Part shown: positions 17,963 to 26,480 of the stretch, in pieces
How positions within the stretch are numbered: the stretch's first letter is position 1
Layout of the letters: each line of letters begins with the position of its first letter
Assembly (NCBI GenBank): GCA_020621865.1
Contig: JAHRYW010000005.1
Span: forward strand, 107,663 to 171,662
Source: Betaproteobacteria bacterium
Lineage (GTDB): Bacteria > Pseudomonadota > Gammaproteobacteria > Burkholderiales > Rhodocyclaceae
DNA length: 64,000 nt
Reading direction: 5' to 3'
Position numbers and translations under genes: made by a program
The notes under the pieces: generated by a model
Seen by the model: the letters and a program-made list of their open reading frames with translations, nothing else
What the model was told of the DNA's origin: nothing
Databases searched by the model: none

Positions 17963-19220
17963 GGCGCTCTCCGCTGAATTTCAGGCACAAGGCAACAATG
18001 ACCGGGCCGACCAGTTCCATGATCGCCGCAGCGCTCATCGCGACCGGGATCAGGGTGCCTTGCAGTTCCGGGTAAAGCTGACCGACATCGGCCGCCGCCA
18101 CCAGCACCGGCCCGGCGGTCGGCGACAGCGCCAGCCCGAGCAGCAAGCCCTGGCGCCAACTGATACCGGCCGGCCGCGCCAGCAGCAGCACGCCGCCCAG
18201 CTTGGCCAGGCTGCGCGCCCCGATCAGGACCAGTGCCAGGATGCCGCCGGTGAGCAGATGATCGATCCGGATCTGCATGCCGACGACCAGGAAGAGCATG
18301 ACGACCAGCACCCCGCCGACCGAACCGAAATGCCGTGGGAAGACCCAGGCCCGCGGCGTGCCGTTGCGCAGGACCAGACCGGCGAACAGCATGCAGAGCG
18401 TCACCGGCAGCCGCAAGGCCTCGATCAGGCCGATCGTCATCAGCACCAGGCCGAGCAGAACGATGGAGGCGTACTCGTCGCGCATTTTGATCAGCCAGCG
18501 ATCGACGCGACTGATCGCCTCGGCCAGCAATTTACCGACGACCAGGCCGGCGCCGAGCAGGTAGAGCGGATGCGAGATGGCCAGCACCCAGTCGCCGCGA
18601 TAGTGCTGGTGCAAGCCGCCGGTCGCCAGATGAAGCGTGACTACGGCATAAATCGTATTCAAGGCCGTCAGCACCAACAGGCGGGTACTGACCTGCCCCT
18701 GCGCCTTGCTCTCGGCAACCACCCGCATGATCACCGCCGGCGACGAAGCCATGCCGATCGCCCCCATCAGCACCGCCGGCACCATGGCCATGCCGAGGTA
18801 GCGGCCGACGGCGAACACCGCACCAAAGGCGGCCAGCGATTCGCAGAAACTGGTCAGCAACAGCCAGCGGTTGTGCCGCAACCAGGCCAGGTCGACCCGG
18901 CTGCCCAATTCAAGCAGCAGGATGGCCAAGGCGACGTTCAGTCCCCAGCGCAGCCATTCGCTGTGTTGGGCGACCAGCGGATCGCCGGCCAGCGCGGCGA
19001 CCACCATGCCGATGACCGGATAGGCCGTAATCCGCGGCAGGCCGAGATTCTGGCGCACCCATTCGCCGGCCAGCGCGGCGCCGACGACGGCCAGCGCAAT
19101 CCACAGCAGCGGGCTGAAGTTGGGCGGCCAGTCGGGCAGGAAAAAAACCGCGTGTTCCAACTCAGTTGCCTCCCCGGTTGCCGTTCCGGTTCGACAGGCA
19201 GAGAATGCGTTCATTGGCAT
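17955..19220 (-). CDS. CPA2-family cation:proton antiporter
   Basis: A 421-residue polytopic protein (about 12 hydrophobic segments) of the Na+/H+ exchanger fold. Supporting motifs are [23 protein letters not shown] and the late [15 protein letters not shown]. No C-terminal TrkA-N domain is present, so it is shorter than KefB/C. The ORF start at 19220 gives a long hydrophilic leader; a TTG at about codon 21 preceded by GGGGAGG may be the true start. Overlaps the ybdK-like gene. Confidence 0.82.
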   Translation of the reverse strand: MPMNAFSACRTGTATGEATELEHAVFFLPDWPPNFSPLLWIALAVVGAALAGEWVRQNLGLPRITAYPVIGMVVAALAGDPLVAQHSEWLRWGLNVALAILLLELGSRVDLAWLRHNRWLLLTSFCESLAAFGAVFAVGRYLGMAMVPAVLMGAIGMASSPAVIMRVVAESKAQGQVSTRLLVLTALNTIYAVVTLHLATGGLHQHYRGDWVLAISHPLYLLGAGLVVGKLLAEAISRVDRWLIKMRDEYASIVLLGLVLMTIGLIEALRLPVTLCMLFAGLVLRNGTPRAWVFPRHFGSVGGVLVVMLFLVVGMQIRIDHLLTGGILALVLIGARSLAKLGGVLLLARPAGISWRQGLLLGLALSPTAGPVLVAAADVGQLYPELQGTLIPVAMSAAAIMELVGPVIVALCLKFSGERRE

Positions 19221-19249
19221 TCTGCGCCCAGCTGGGCGGGGAGTTCTCC

Positions 19250-20031
19250 ATGAAACGTACGCTCAAGATCGGCCTGTCGGCCCGCCTGCTCCACCCACGG
19301 CCCGGTGGCATCGGCATGGAAACCAAGACGCTGCAGTATCTGGAGCAGTCGGTTGCCCAGTGGATCATGGCCCGGGACGTGCTGGTCTTCATGATTCCCT
19401 CCATTACGCAGGATGGGATGCTGAATCGTAGCGCCATTCGTTTGAGCGACTACGCCAAGAATCTCGATGGACTGGTGCTGCAGGGGGAGCCGACATCAGT
19501 CCCGCCGCCTATGGTGAAGAGGAACTCCGCCCCGAATGGTCAGGCGACCGAACCCGGGATATGTATGAAATGGAATTGCTCCATGAGTTCCTCGAGATTG
19601 GCAAACCGGTGCTAGGCATCTGCCGCGGCGCCCAGCTGATCAACGTTGCCATGGGCGGCTCGCTGTATCAGGACATCGCCTCGCAACTTCCGGAATCCAT
19701 CGTCCATGTCGCCGAGGCCTATGACCGGCACGCCCACGAGATCACGCTGGAACCCGGCGGGCTGCTGGAAAAACGCCTGGGGAATGCCGCTCAGCGCAAG
19801 GTGATTTCGATCCACCACCAAGGCATCCGCACCCTCGGCCGCGATCTGGTGATTGAAGCGCGGGCAGCCGGCGACGGCATGATCGAGGCAATCCGCGGCA
19901 GCGGCCGCAATTTCCTGCTCGGTCTGCAGTGGCACCCGGAATTCCGGCGCCCGAGCGACGAGGACGTGCTCGACTGCCTGCCCCTGCTCGAAGCCTTTCT
20001 CGACGCCACCCGCAGCCGGCACTGGCTGTAG
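19250..20031 (+). pseudogene. Gamma-glutamyl-GABA hydrolase-like protein, frameshifted
   Basis: Class I glutamine amidotransferase (peptidase C26, PuuD-like). The first part starts at ATG 19250 (MKRTLKIGLSARLLHP) with GGGGAG upstream. The second part carries GICRGAQLINVAMGG (nucleophile Cys) and LQWHPEF (His-Glu). The two parts are in different frames. The family motif LQGGADISPAAYG would need six G at 19483-19488 where five are present (CAGGGGGAGCC). Adding one G restores a single reading frame with all motifs. Either a real one-base deletion or a homopolymer sequencing error. Confidence 0.85.
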
Positions 20032-20054
20032 CCACGCCAATCCGTGATGGCCGG

Positions 20055-20070
20055 GCCCGGTTACCCGGGC
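20055..20070. terminator. Hairpin between convergent genes
   Basis: GCCCGG-TTAC-CCGGGC is a perfect stem between the ends of the amidotransferase gene and the PCuAC gene. No T run follows in either direction, so termination is only possible. Confidence 0.35.
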
Positions 20071-20073
20071 TCC

Positions 20074-20109
20074 AATGCTACGGTCAGCGGCAAAAAAAGC
20101 CGAATTTCA
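20074..20109 (-). repeat. Dispersed repeat, copy 4
   Basis: Reverse-oriented long copy with perfect core. It starts exactly at the PCuAC stop codon (TGA is read from the repeat end) and contains CGGC-T7-GCCG. Confidence 0.9.
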
Positions 20110-20571
20110 GTGTTTGTGTTCCATGGCCGGCATACCGGCCGCCATCGGGCGTACCACCTTGGCCTCGACCTGCTTGCTGCTGCCGTCGTCGAAGGTCAGC
20201 GTGATCGGCACGACGTCGCCTTCCTTCATCGGCGCCTTGAGGTCGATCATCATCACGTGCAGGCCGCCCGGCTTGAGCACGGCCTCGCCCTTGGCCTTGA
20301 TGTCGATGGCCGGCACCGGCCGCATCTTCATGACGCCGCCTTCGTTCAGGTGGGTGTGCAGCTCGGTCACCTTGGAGACCGGATTGTCGGCCTTGAGCAC
20401 CTTGACGTCCTTGTCGCCGTTGTTCCTGATCACCATGAAGGCACCGGTTGCCGGCGCATTGGGTGGGGCCAGGCGGACATAGGGGTCCTGCACGGAGACA
20501 TGGTCGGCAGCGCCGGCAAAAACACCGGCCGAGAACAGCAGGCTGGCAGCGAACAGGGACAGGTGTTTCAT
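20107..20571 (-). CDS. PCu(A)C periplasmic copper chaperone
   Basis: A 154-residue exported protein with signal peptide (LSLFAASLLFSAGVFAGA). It has the PCuAC copper motif: His-Met ligands in ELHTHLNEGGVMKM and, about 22 residues on, GLHVMM. The tail MPAMEHKH adds further Met/His. These chaperones carry Cu(I) to the CuA sites of cytochrome oxidase and, by analogy, nitrous oxide reductase. It is the last gene of a divergent operon with SCO and FixH-like genes opposite nosZ. Confidence 0.93.
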   Translation of the reverse strand: MKHLSLFAASLLFSAGVFAGAADHVSVQDPYVRLAPPNAPATGAFMVIRNNGDKDVKVLKADNPVSKVTELHTHLNEGGVMKMRPVPAIDIKAKGEAVLKPGGLHVMMIDLKAPMKEGDVVPITLTFDDGSSKQVEAKVVRPMAAGMPAMEHKH

Positions 20572-20583
20572 GGCAAATCTCCT

Positions 20584-21186
20584 TCAGGGTTGTTGCAGAT
20601 GTTTGCGGATGGCGACGACGACCTGGTCGGGCGGCGTGGCGTGGGCGATCTTGGCGACCAGTTCCCCGTCCGGGGCGATGACGAAGGTGTCCGACGAGTG
20701 GTCGACGACATAGCCGCCACCGGCCGTAGCGACCTTCTGCTCGGCATAGAACACGCCGTAGCGCTTGGCGATTTCGGCAATAGCTTCAGCCGTGCCGGTG
20801 GCGCCGACGATGGCCGGGTGGAAGAACTCGGCATACTCCTTCAGGCGCTCCGGCGTGTCGCGCTTCGGGTCGACCGAAACGAAGATCATCGCCACCTTGC
20901 CCAACTCCTCCGGCGTCAGCAGCTTGAGGCCTTCGGCGGTGGCAGCCAGCGAGGTCGGGCAGACATCCGGGCAGAAGGTATAGCCGAAATAGACCAGCAC
21001 CAGCTTGCCGCGGTAATCCTTCAAGGACACCGGACCGGCTGCCGACTGCAGCGTGAAATCGCCACCCGCCGCAATCGCAGCCCGGGGAATCGGGCGCTCC
21101 GGCATCTCGGGATGCCAGAACAGTGCCACACCCAGCACGACCAGGGCGAGCAGGCCGGCAATCGCCGTCAGGATTCGTTCGGACAT
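20584..21186 (-). CDS. SCO1/SenC family copper metallochaperone
   Basis: A 200-residue protein with one N-terminal membrane helix and a thioredoxin-like SCO domain. The Cu-binding CPDVC is present in GYTFCPDVCPTS and the distal His ligand in VDHSSDTFVI. SCO proteins help metallate or reduce CuA centres. Next to nosZ, its likely client is the NosZ CuA site, but cytochrome oxidase is possible. ATG 21186 overlaps the stop of the upstream gene by one base (TGATG). Confidence 0.93.
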   Translation of the reverse strand: MSERILTAIAGLLALVVLGVALFWHPEMPERPIPRAAIAAGGDFTLQSAAGPVSLKDYRGKLVLVYFGYTFCPDVCPTSLAATAEGLKLLTPEELGKVAMIFVSVDPKRDTPERLKEYAEFFHPAIVGATGTAEAIAEIAKRYGVFYAEQKVATAGGGYVVDHSSDTFVIAPDGELVAKIAHATPPDQVVVAIRKHLQQP

Positions 21187-21653
21187 CAGTGCTCTCCCGT
21201 CCCAAAGCGATACGGCACCGCGATGCGCTCGCTGCCGGTTTCGATCAGCACCGTCGCCTGCCAGTCCATGTGTCCGGTGATGCACACCGGCAAGGTCACT
21301 TCGCCGACGAAGCGACCATCGCCGCCGGCCACCAGTTGCGGACGGTTGAGGCCCATGTTCATGTCGATGCCAGCGAAATCGACCTCGACCCGCGCCGGCG
21401 TGAAACCGCGTGTCGCCACCTCGACCTGGAAAGGCTTGACCAGCGGAATCGGCCGCGTCGCCATGTTCAGCTCGATCTGACCGCCGTTCGGCAGCGTCAC
21501 CGCGCAGGCTTGCTGCTGCAGGTTACAGGCCGGATCGGGCTGTACCGTCAGGTCGGCTTTCGGCAACAGCATCGGCGACAGCTTGTAGCCGACCACCACC
21601 ACCAGCGCGATCAGCTCCATGCCAATCAGATCAATCAGGATTTTCTTATTCAC
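21186..21653 (-). CDS. FixH-like membrane-anchored protein
   Basis: A 155-residue protein starting at GTG 21653. It has an N-terminal membrane helix (about residues 7-25), then a soluble domain with two cysteine positions (PACNLQQQACAV) and the sequence DFAGIDMNMGLNRPQL, followed by VCITGHMDW. The Met-rich stretch and beta-sandwich pattern recall FixH/YtkA-like copper-related proteins. First gene of the copper operon divergent from nosZ, sharing 196 bases of regulatory DNA with it. The family assignment is tentative. Confidence 0.65.
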   Translation of the reverse strand: MNKKILIDLIGMELIALVVVVGYKLSPMLLPKADLTVQPDPACNLQQQACAVTLPNGGQIELNMATRPIPLVKPFQVEVATRGFTPARVEVDFAGIDMNMGLNRPQLVAGGDGRFVGEVTLPVCITGHMDWQATVLIETGSERIAVPYRFGTGEH

Positions 21654-21718
21654 AAGTCAGGGCCGGGACTTCAGGCAGCAGAGAAGGCAGCATTTTCGCC
21701 GATGCGGCATTTTCAGAT

Positions 21719-21767
21719 TTAATAAACATCAATTCTTTCACAGACCACGAGGCATACAGTGTGCGGC
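21719..21767 (+). promoter_or_regulatory. Candidate class II FNR/DNR promoter of nosZ
   Basis: TTAATAAACATCAA (21719-21732) matches the FNR-type consensus TTGAT-N4-ATCAA at nine of ten positions. TACAGT at 21755-21760 follows after exactly 22 bases, the spacing of a box centred at -41.5 from a start near 21767. That would give a leader of about 83 bases to the nosZ ATG. Confidence 0.55.
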
Positions 21768-21849
21768 AAATTGTCGCAGTGGCATTTAGCTGCAGGCGAC
21801 GATGGGGGAATGGGAGTTCCAACTTCTGGTATTCATGGGAGAAACCGAG

Positions 21850-24132
21850 ATGAGAAAATTTGCAGTGAAAACCACCGCGCTGCTGTTGGCCGCAGGCTTT
21901 GCAGCCACGGCGTGGTCCGCCGAATCGCTGCAGGACGTGATGAAGCGTCGCGGCCTTAGCCAGCAGGACCTGCTGGCTGCGTCCAAGACCTACGTCCCGA
22001 CCGGCAAGCGCGACGAATTCGTCGTCTTCAGCTCTGGCGGCCAGTCCGGCCAGATCATCGTGTATGGCATTCCGTCCATGCGCATCCTCAAGTACATCGG
22101 CGTGTTCACGCCGGAACCCTGGCAGGGCTACGGCTTCGATGAAAACTCCAAGGCTGTGCTGAACCAGGGCAGCATCGATGGCAAGACCATCACCTGGGGT
22201 GACACGCACCACCCGGCCATCTCGGAAACCCAGGGCAAGTACGACGGCCAGTTCCTGTTCATCAACGACAAGGCCAATCCGCGCCTCGCCGTGATCGACC
22301 TGCGCGACTTCGAAACCAAGCAGATCGTCGTCAACCCGATCTACAAGTCCGAACACGGCGGTGCCTTTGTCACGCCGAACACCGACTACGTGATCGAAGC
22401 CGCCCAGTACGCCGCACCGCTCGAGAACAAGAAGTTCTACCCGCTCGAAGAGTTCAACGAGAAGTATCGCGGTGGCGTCACCTACTGGAAGTTCGACCGC
22501 AAGGAAGGCCGCATCAACCCGAAGGAATCCTTCTCCCTCGAACTGCCGCCGTACTCGCAGGACTTGTCCGACGCCGGCAAGGGTCCGTCCGACGGCTGGT
22601 CCTTCACCAACTCCTTCTGTTCCGAGCGTTACGTTGGCGGCATCGAAAAGGGCCGTCCGCCGTATGAAGCCGGTTGTTCCGCCAAGGACACCGACTACAT
22701 GCACGTAATCAACTGGAAGAAGGCCGCCGAACTGGTCGCCGCCGGCAAGGCCAAGACCATCAACGGTCACAAGGTCCTGCCGATGGACGTTTCGATCAAG
22801 GAAGGCATCCTCTTCCTGGTACCGGAACCGAAGTCCCCGCACGGCGTTGACGTGACCCCGGACGGCAAGAGCATCATCGTCTCCGGCAAGCTCGACACCC
22901 ACGTTTCCGTCTATTCCTTCGAGAAGATCCAGGCCGCCATCAAGGCCGGCAAGTTCGAATCCAAGGATCCGTACGGCATCCCGGTCATCGGCATGAAGGA
23001 CGCCCTGGACAAGCAGGTTCAACTCGGCCTCGGCCCCCTGCACACCCAGTACGACTCCAAGTCCTGCCTGGCCTACACCTCGCTCTACGTGGATAGCCAG
23101 GTCGCCAAGTGGAACTACTGCGAAGGCAAGGTCGTCGACAAGATCTCGGTGCACTACAACATCGGTCACCTGATGACCATGGAAGGCGATTCCATGGATC
23201 CGAAGGGCCGCTACCTGGTTGCGCTGAACAAGCTGGCCATCGACCGCTTCGTGCCGGTCGGCCCGCTGCATCCGCAGAACCACCAGCTGATCGACATCTC
23301 GAACGACAAGATGCAACTGTTGTACGACATGCCGCTGCCGCTGGGCGAGCCGCACTACGCCGTCGCCATCGACGCCACCAAGCTGAAGCCGGGCGTGCGT
23401 TACAAGGTCGGTACCGATTCCCGCACCGACAAGCAGCATCCGGGCATGGTCCGTGCAGGCGAAGAGCGTATCGAGAAGAAGGGTAACAAGATCACCGTCT
23501 ATGGCACCCTGATCCGCTCGCACATCACGCCGGAAACCATCGAAGCCGACGTCGGCGACGAAGTGACCGTCCATCTGACCAACCTCGAACGTGCCCAGGA
23601 CGAAACCCACGGCTTCACCGTGTCGACCTACAACGTTCACGCCTCCGTCGAACCGGGCAAGACCGTCACGGTCAAGTTCAAGGCCGACAAGGAAGGTGTC
23701 TACCCGTACTACTGCACGGAATTCTGCTCCGCGCTGCACCTCGAAATGCAAGGCTACCTGCTCGTCAAGCCGAAGGGCTGGAAGCCGACCAAGACCGAGA
23801 TTGCCAAGCAGAACTACACCGAGGCTGACTACAAGGCAACGATCAAGAAGGTTGCCGACACCCAGGTCGTCATCGATTCCGTGGTCGGTTACATCACCAG
23901 CGTGAATTACAAGGACTTCCCGGATGTCGTGGCCATGGTCGAAGACGCAACCGACCAGCTTGGCAAGATGAAGGATGCCAAGGCCAAGCACGAAGCCGCT
24001 GCCGCCAAGAAGGACTGGGAACAGGCCAATCTGTGGGCCGAGCAAGTCTGGCAATACCAGGTCAAGGCAGCCGACCTCGGTCTGCGCGCCAAGACCTACC
24101 TCGAGCAGAACGGTGCCAAGAAGGTCAAGTAA
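21850..24132 (+). CDS. nosZ: Nitrous oxide reductase, clade II (Sec-type)
   Basis: A 760-residue periplasmic enzyme that reduces N2O to N2. The ATG at 21850 begins a Sec-type signal peptide (KTTALLLAAGFAATAWSA) instead of the twin-arginine leader of clade I, which marks the atypical clade II. CuZ ligands lie in the beta-propeller (for example WGDTHHPAI near 117, SEHGGAF, PSPHGVDV-like KSPHGVDV). The C-terminal cupredoxin has the CuA motif CTEFCSALHLEM near residues 622-633. There is no C-terminal CXXCH, unlike the haem-bearing NosZ of some epsilonproteobacteria, so the two cytochromes encoded next may donate electrons. A GGGAGAAACCGAG sequence precedes the start. The track ORF from 21802 is longer but lacks support. 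Confidence 0.97.
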   Translation: MRKFAVKTTALLLAAGFAATAWSAESLQDVMKRRGLSQQDLLAASKTYVPTGKRDEFVVFSSGGQSGQIIVYGIPSMRILKYIGVFTPEPWQGYGFDENSKAVLNQGSIDGKTITWGDTHHPAISETQGKYDGQFLFINDKANPRLAVIDLRDFETKQIVVNPIYKSEHGGAFVTPNTDYVIEAAQYAAPLENKKFYPLEEFNEKYRGGVTYWKFDRKEGRINPKESFSLELPPYSQDLSDAGKGPSDGWSFTNSFCSERYVGGIEKGRPPYEAGCSAKDTDYMHVINWKKAAELVAAGKAKTINGHKVLPMDVSIKEGILFLVPEPKSPHGVDVTPDGKSIIVSGKLDTHVSVYSFEKIQAAIKAGKFESKDPYGIPVIGMKDALDKQVQLGLGPLHTQYDSKSCLAYTSLYVDSQVAKWNYCEGKVVDKISVHYNIGHLMTMEGDSMDPKGRYLVALNKLAIDRFVPVGPLHPQNHQLIDISNDKMQLLYDMPLPLGEPHYAVAIDATKLKPGVRYKVGTDSRTDKQHPGMVRAGEERIEKKGNKITVYGTLIRSHITPETIEADVGDEVTVHLTNLERAQDETHGFTVSTYNVHASVEPGKTVTVKFKADKEGVYPYYCTEFCSALHLEMQGYLLVKPKGWKPTKTEIAKQNYTEADYKATIKKVADTQVVIDSVVGYITSVNYKDFPDVVAMVEDATDQLGKMKDAKAKHEAAAAKKDWEQANLWAEQVWQYQVKAADLGLRAKTYLEQNGAKKVK

Positions 24133-24172
24133 TACGCAGCCGAAAAGTCTTGATCTGACTTAAGGCAATTAT

Positions 24173-24202
24173 CGAGGGGCAGAGCGATTCTGCCCCTCGT
24201 TT
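24173..24202 (+). terminator. Hairpin between nosZ and cytochrome gene
   Basis: CGAGGGGCAGA-GCGAT-TCTGCCCCTCG is an 11-bp perfect stem followed by TTTC. It can act as a partial terminator or as a 3' mRNA stabiliser that lets nosZ be made in excess of downstream genes. Confidence 0.65.
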
Positions 24203-24222
24203 CATTTCAGGAGGGAAAAACC

Positions 24223-24531
24223 ATGAAATTTGTAATGTCTCTGATCGCTGCCGCCCTGGTCGCCAGCCCCGTCATCGCCGCTCCGGACGGCGCCAAGCTC
24301 TACGCCGAGAAGACCTGCAACGCCTGCCACGGCCCCAAGGGTGACAAGCCCCTGATGCCGAACTACCCGAAAATCGCCGGCCAGAATGCTGCCTACACCG
24401 AACAGCAGATGAAGGACATCAAGAGCGGCGCCCGCAACAACGGCCAGACGGCTGCCATGAAGGGCGTCATGCATCTGGTCAACGACGAGGAAATCAAGGC
24501 ACTTTCCGAATACCTCGCCAAGCTTAAATAA
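24223..24531 (+). CDS. Monohaem cytochrome c of the nos cluster
   Basis: A 102-residue class I cytochrome c with signal peptide (FVMSLIAAALVASPVIAA), one CNACH site near residue 33 and Met-ligand candidates in LMPNYPKIAGQ and GVMHLV. A very strong AGGAGGG ribosome site precedes the ATG. Position straight after nosZ corresponds to a nosC-type cytochrome of clade II clusters. Likely electron donor to NosZ, or relay between NosB/G/H and NosZ (inference). Confidence 0.9.
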   Translation: MKFVMSLIAAALVASPVIAAPDGAKLYAEKTCNACHGPKGDKPLMPNYPKIAGQNAAYTEQQMKDIKSGARNNGQTAAMKGVMHLVNDEEIKALSEYLAKLK

Positions 24532-24538
24532 CTTGAAA

Positions 24539-24558
24539 AAGCCCGGCCTTCCGGGCTT
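24539..24558. terminator. Hairpin after first nos cytochrome
   Basis: AAGCCCGG-CCTT-CCGGGCTT, stem of 8 bp. The U tract is short on the plus strand (TTAT) and better on the minus side (five A before the stem). Confidence 0.5.
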
Positions 24559-24642
24559 ATGACGCACATCAAGGAATGCTGATATAGGTGCATCGATAAT
24601 GCATTCAGCGTTCGGAACCATCTGACACAAAGGACACCAAAC

Positions 24643-25410
24643 ATGAAAGCATCATTTCTGCTGATTGGCCTGCTCTCCGCCGGCATCGCTTTCGCCGCCC
24701 CCCCGGCCCCGAAAACCGAGGGCATCGAAGGCAAGGATTACAAGTGGAATGCCCAGTCCGGCGAAAAGGTCGAGGCACTGACCAAGAAGGGTGACAAGAA
24801 GCGCGGCGAAGAAGGTTATGAAACCTGCGGCGCCTGCCACCTGCCCTCCGGTGCCGGCCGTCCCGACGGCACCTTCCCGCAGCTCGCCGGCCAGCACACC
24901 ACCGTGCTGATCAAGCAGATGGCCGACATCCGTGCCGGCCTGCGCGACAACCCGACGATGTACCCGTTTGCCGCCACGCTGACCGATGCTCAGGAACTGG
25001 CCGACGTTGCCGCCTACATCGAAAGCCTGTGCATTCCGCCTGACCACGGCCATTACGACTCCAAGCCGGGCGACGCCGGCAAGGACTGGAAGGTTCCGGC
25101 TGATACCGACAAGCGCATCGCCGAAGGCAAGGCGCTGTACGAAAAGGAATGCCTGGAGTGCCACGGCAAGAACGGCGAAGGCAACAAGGAAAAGTTCTAT
25201 CCGGTGATCGCCGGCCAGCACTACAAGTACCTGCTGCGCCAGATGACCGAAATTCGTAACGGCCATCGCCGCAACGCCAATCCGGACATGGTCAAGATCA
25301 TCAAGAAATACACCGATGACCAGCTGATTTCCATTTCCGCCTACCAGGCCAGCCTGCAGATGCCGGGCAACATGTGCAAGCCGAAGGCTGGCGCAGGCAA
25401 GAAGAAGTAA
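24643..25410 (+). CDS. Dihaem cytochrome c of the nos cluster
   Basis: A 255-residue exported cytochrome with signal peptide (ASFLLIGLLSAGIAFAA) and two class I domains carrying CGACH (near 63) and CLECH (near 170), each followed by QLAGQ or VIAGQ and a helix with Met. The C-terminal tail is Lys-rich. It resembles cytochrome c4-like NosC2 proteins of clade II clusters. It lies between two hairpins, so it may be made at its own level. Confidence 0.9.
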   Translation: MKASFLLIGLLSAGIAFAAPPAPKTEGIEGKDYKWNAQSGEKVEALTKKGDKKRGEEGYETCGACHLPSGAGRPDGTFPQLAGQHTTVLIKQMADIRAGLRDNPTMYPFAATLTDAQELADVAAYIESLCIPPDHGHYDSKPGDAGKDWKVPADTDKRIAEGKALYEKECLECHGKNGEGNKEKFYPVIAGQHYKYLLRQMTEIRNGHRRNANPDMVKIIKKYTDDQLISISAYQASLQMPGNMCKPKAGAGKKK

Positions 25411-25432
25411 GTAGTTTGCAGTAAGCTTGATG

Positions 25433-25456
25433 GGTTGCCCGCCTGAGCGGGCAACC
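25433..25456 (+). terminator. Hairpin after second nos cytochrome
   Basis: GGTTGCCCGC-CTGA-GCGGGCAACC, a 10-bp perfect stem located 22 bases after the stop codon. It has no long T run, so it is probably an attenuator or an mRNA end-protecting structure ahead of nosB. Confidence 0.55.
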
Positions 25457-25501
25457 TTCACCCGACGCCGCGGGTGGCGTCAGACCACAGAGAACAGCAA
25501 T

Positions 25502-26476
25502 ATGGAAAAGCAAAACAAAATCATCGGCGGCCTTACCTTGATCTCATTGATCTGCCTGATCGCCGCCTACTTTGCCCCGATCTGGTGGGTTTCGCTGACC
25601 GCCCCGAATTATCCGGCCGATGCCTTCCCCGATGGCATCCGCATCCATTTCCATTTCGACGGTGTCTATAACGGCTGCAAGGTAGCCGGCAAGGGCACGC
25701 GGATGGCCAACGAGATCATCCAAAAGGATCTCGCCCACGACGACGAGCGCTACAACCCCATCCTCGACGCCCAGAAGAACGTCGACAAGGGTGCCGAAGG
25801 CCTCGATTGCGTCCATGAAATGAACACCATCAACCACTACGTCGGCATGTTCCCGATCGCCACCGGTGCGCCGGTCGAAAAGCCGCTGGCCAAATTCTTC
25901 TTCGGCTTCTTCGCGGTGATGATGGTGGCTTTTGCCATCGCCCGCAAAAAAGCGCGAATTTTGACGCTGACCGTAGGCTTTGCTGCCGTCGCCGCCTGGA
26001 TGATCGTCGACCAGTTCGTCCTCGGCCATCTGGCCAGCCATGTCGAGCACTACATGCAGGAAGCCGGCACCTTCTTCAAGGAACCGGACAAGATCAAGGT
26101 CTGGGGCGACAACGTCCTCAGCATCTCGAAGATCGTCATCTTCGGCCTGATCGCCGTGATGGGCGTGGTCATCGCCGGCACCGCCCTGGTTCGCCCCTTC
26201 CAGCTGCTGCTGGCCCTGGTCCCGGCCCTGCTGCCCGTCTTCTTCGTGATCACCTACGCCGGCTGGCTGTGGTTCTTCGGCCACAACCTGCATCCGTGGG
26301 GCGCCTTCACCGTCAAACCCTTCATGCCCACGGTCTTCGGCGAAGGCAAGGTCGCCCAGTTCTCGACCTTCTCCTATCCGTACTGGGGCTACGGCCTGCT
26401 GCTGATCATCTTCGTCTGCATGATGCTGGCCCTGCTGATCCGTCGCAAGCAGCTGCGCGAAGGCGGCGCCGAGTAA
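25502..26476 (+). CDS. nosB: NosB-like inner membrane protein
   Basis: A 324-residue membrane protein with about six helices: one at the N-terminus (IGGLTLISLICLIAAYFAPIWW), a periplasmic domain of about 110 residues with two Cys (YNGCKV, LDCVHEM), and five more helices from residue ~140 on. Its place between the cytochromes and nosD matches NosB of clade II clusters, a protein required for N2O reduction whose exact function is unclear. ATG 25502 (MEKQNKII) is preferred to the longer track ORF. A degraded copy of the dispersed repeat lies in frame at a cytoplasmic loop (RKKARILTLTVGF). Confidence 0.82.
   Translation: MEKQNKIIGGLTLISLICLIAAYFAPIWWVSLTAPNYPADAFPDGIRIHFHFDGVYNGCKVAGKGTRMANEIIQKDLAHDDERYNPILDAQKNVDKGAEGLDCVHEMNTINHYVGMFPIATGAPVEKPLAKFFFGFFAVMMVAFAIARKKARILTLTVGFAAVAAWMIVDQFVLGHLASHVEHYMQEAGTFFKEPDKIKVWGDNVLSISKIVIFGLIAVMGVVIAGTALVRPFQLLLALVPALLPVFFVITYAGWLWFFGHNLHPWGAFTVKPFMPTVFGEGKVAQFSTFSYPYWGYGLLLIIFVCMMLALLIRRKQLREGGAE
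25944..25979 (+). repeat. Dispersed repeat, degenerate copy 5
   Basis: GCTGACCGTAG matches the core side, but CATT is replaced by GCTT and the upstream arm is scrambled (AAAAAAGCGCGAATTTTGACG). It is inside nosB. Weakest family member; a chance resemblance cannot be excluded. Confidence 0.4.
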
Positions 26477-26480
26477 GCCC

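Noticed and set aside
20055-20109. Repeat copy 4 as a standard rho-independent terminator
   Set aside because: The T run is in the loop between CGGC and GCCG rather than behind the stem, so it does not have terminator geometry.
21646-24054. 802-residue minus-strand ORF opposite nosZ
   Set aside because: Mirror of the nosZ codon pattern in a GC-rich gene; Asp/Val/Gly-rich repetitive translation without any family motif.
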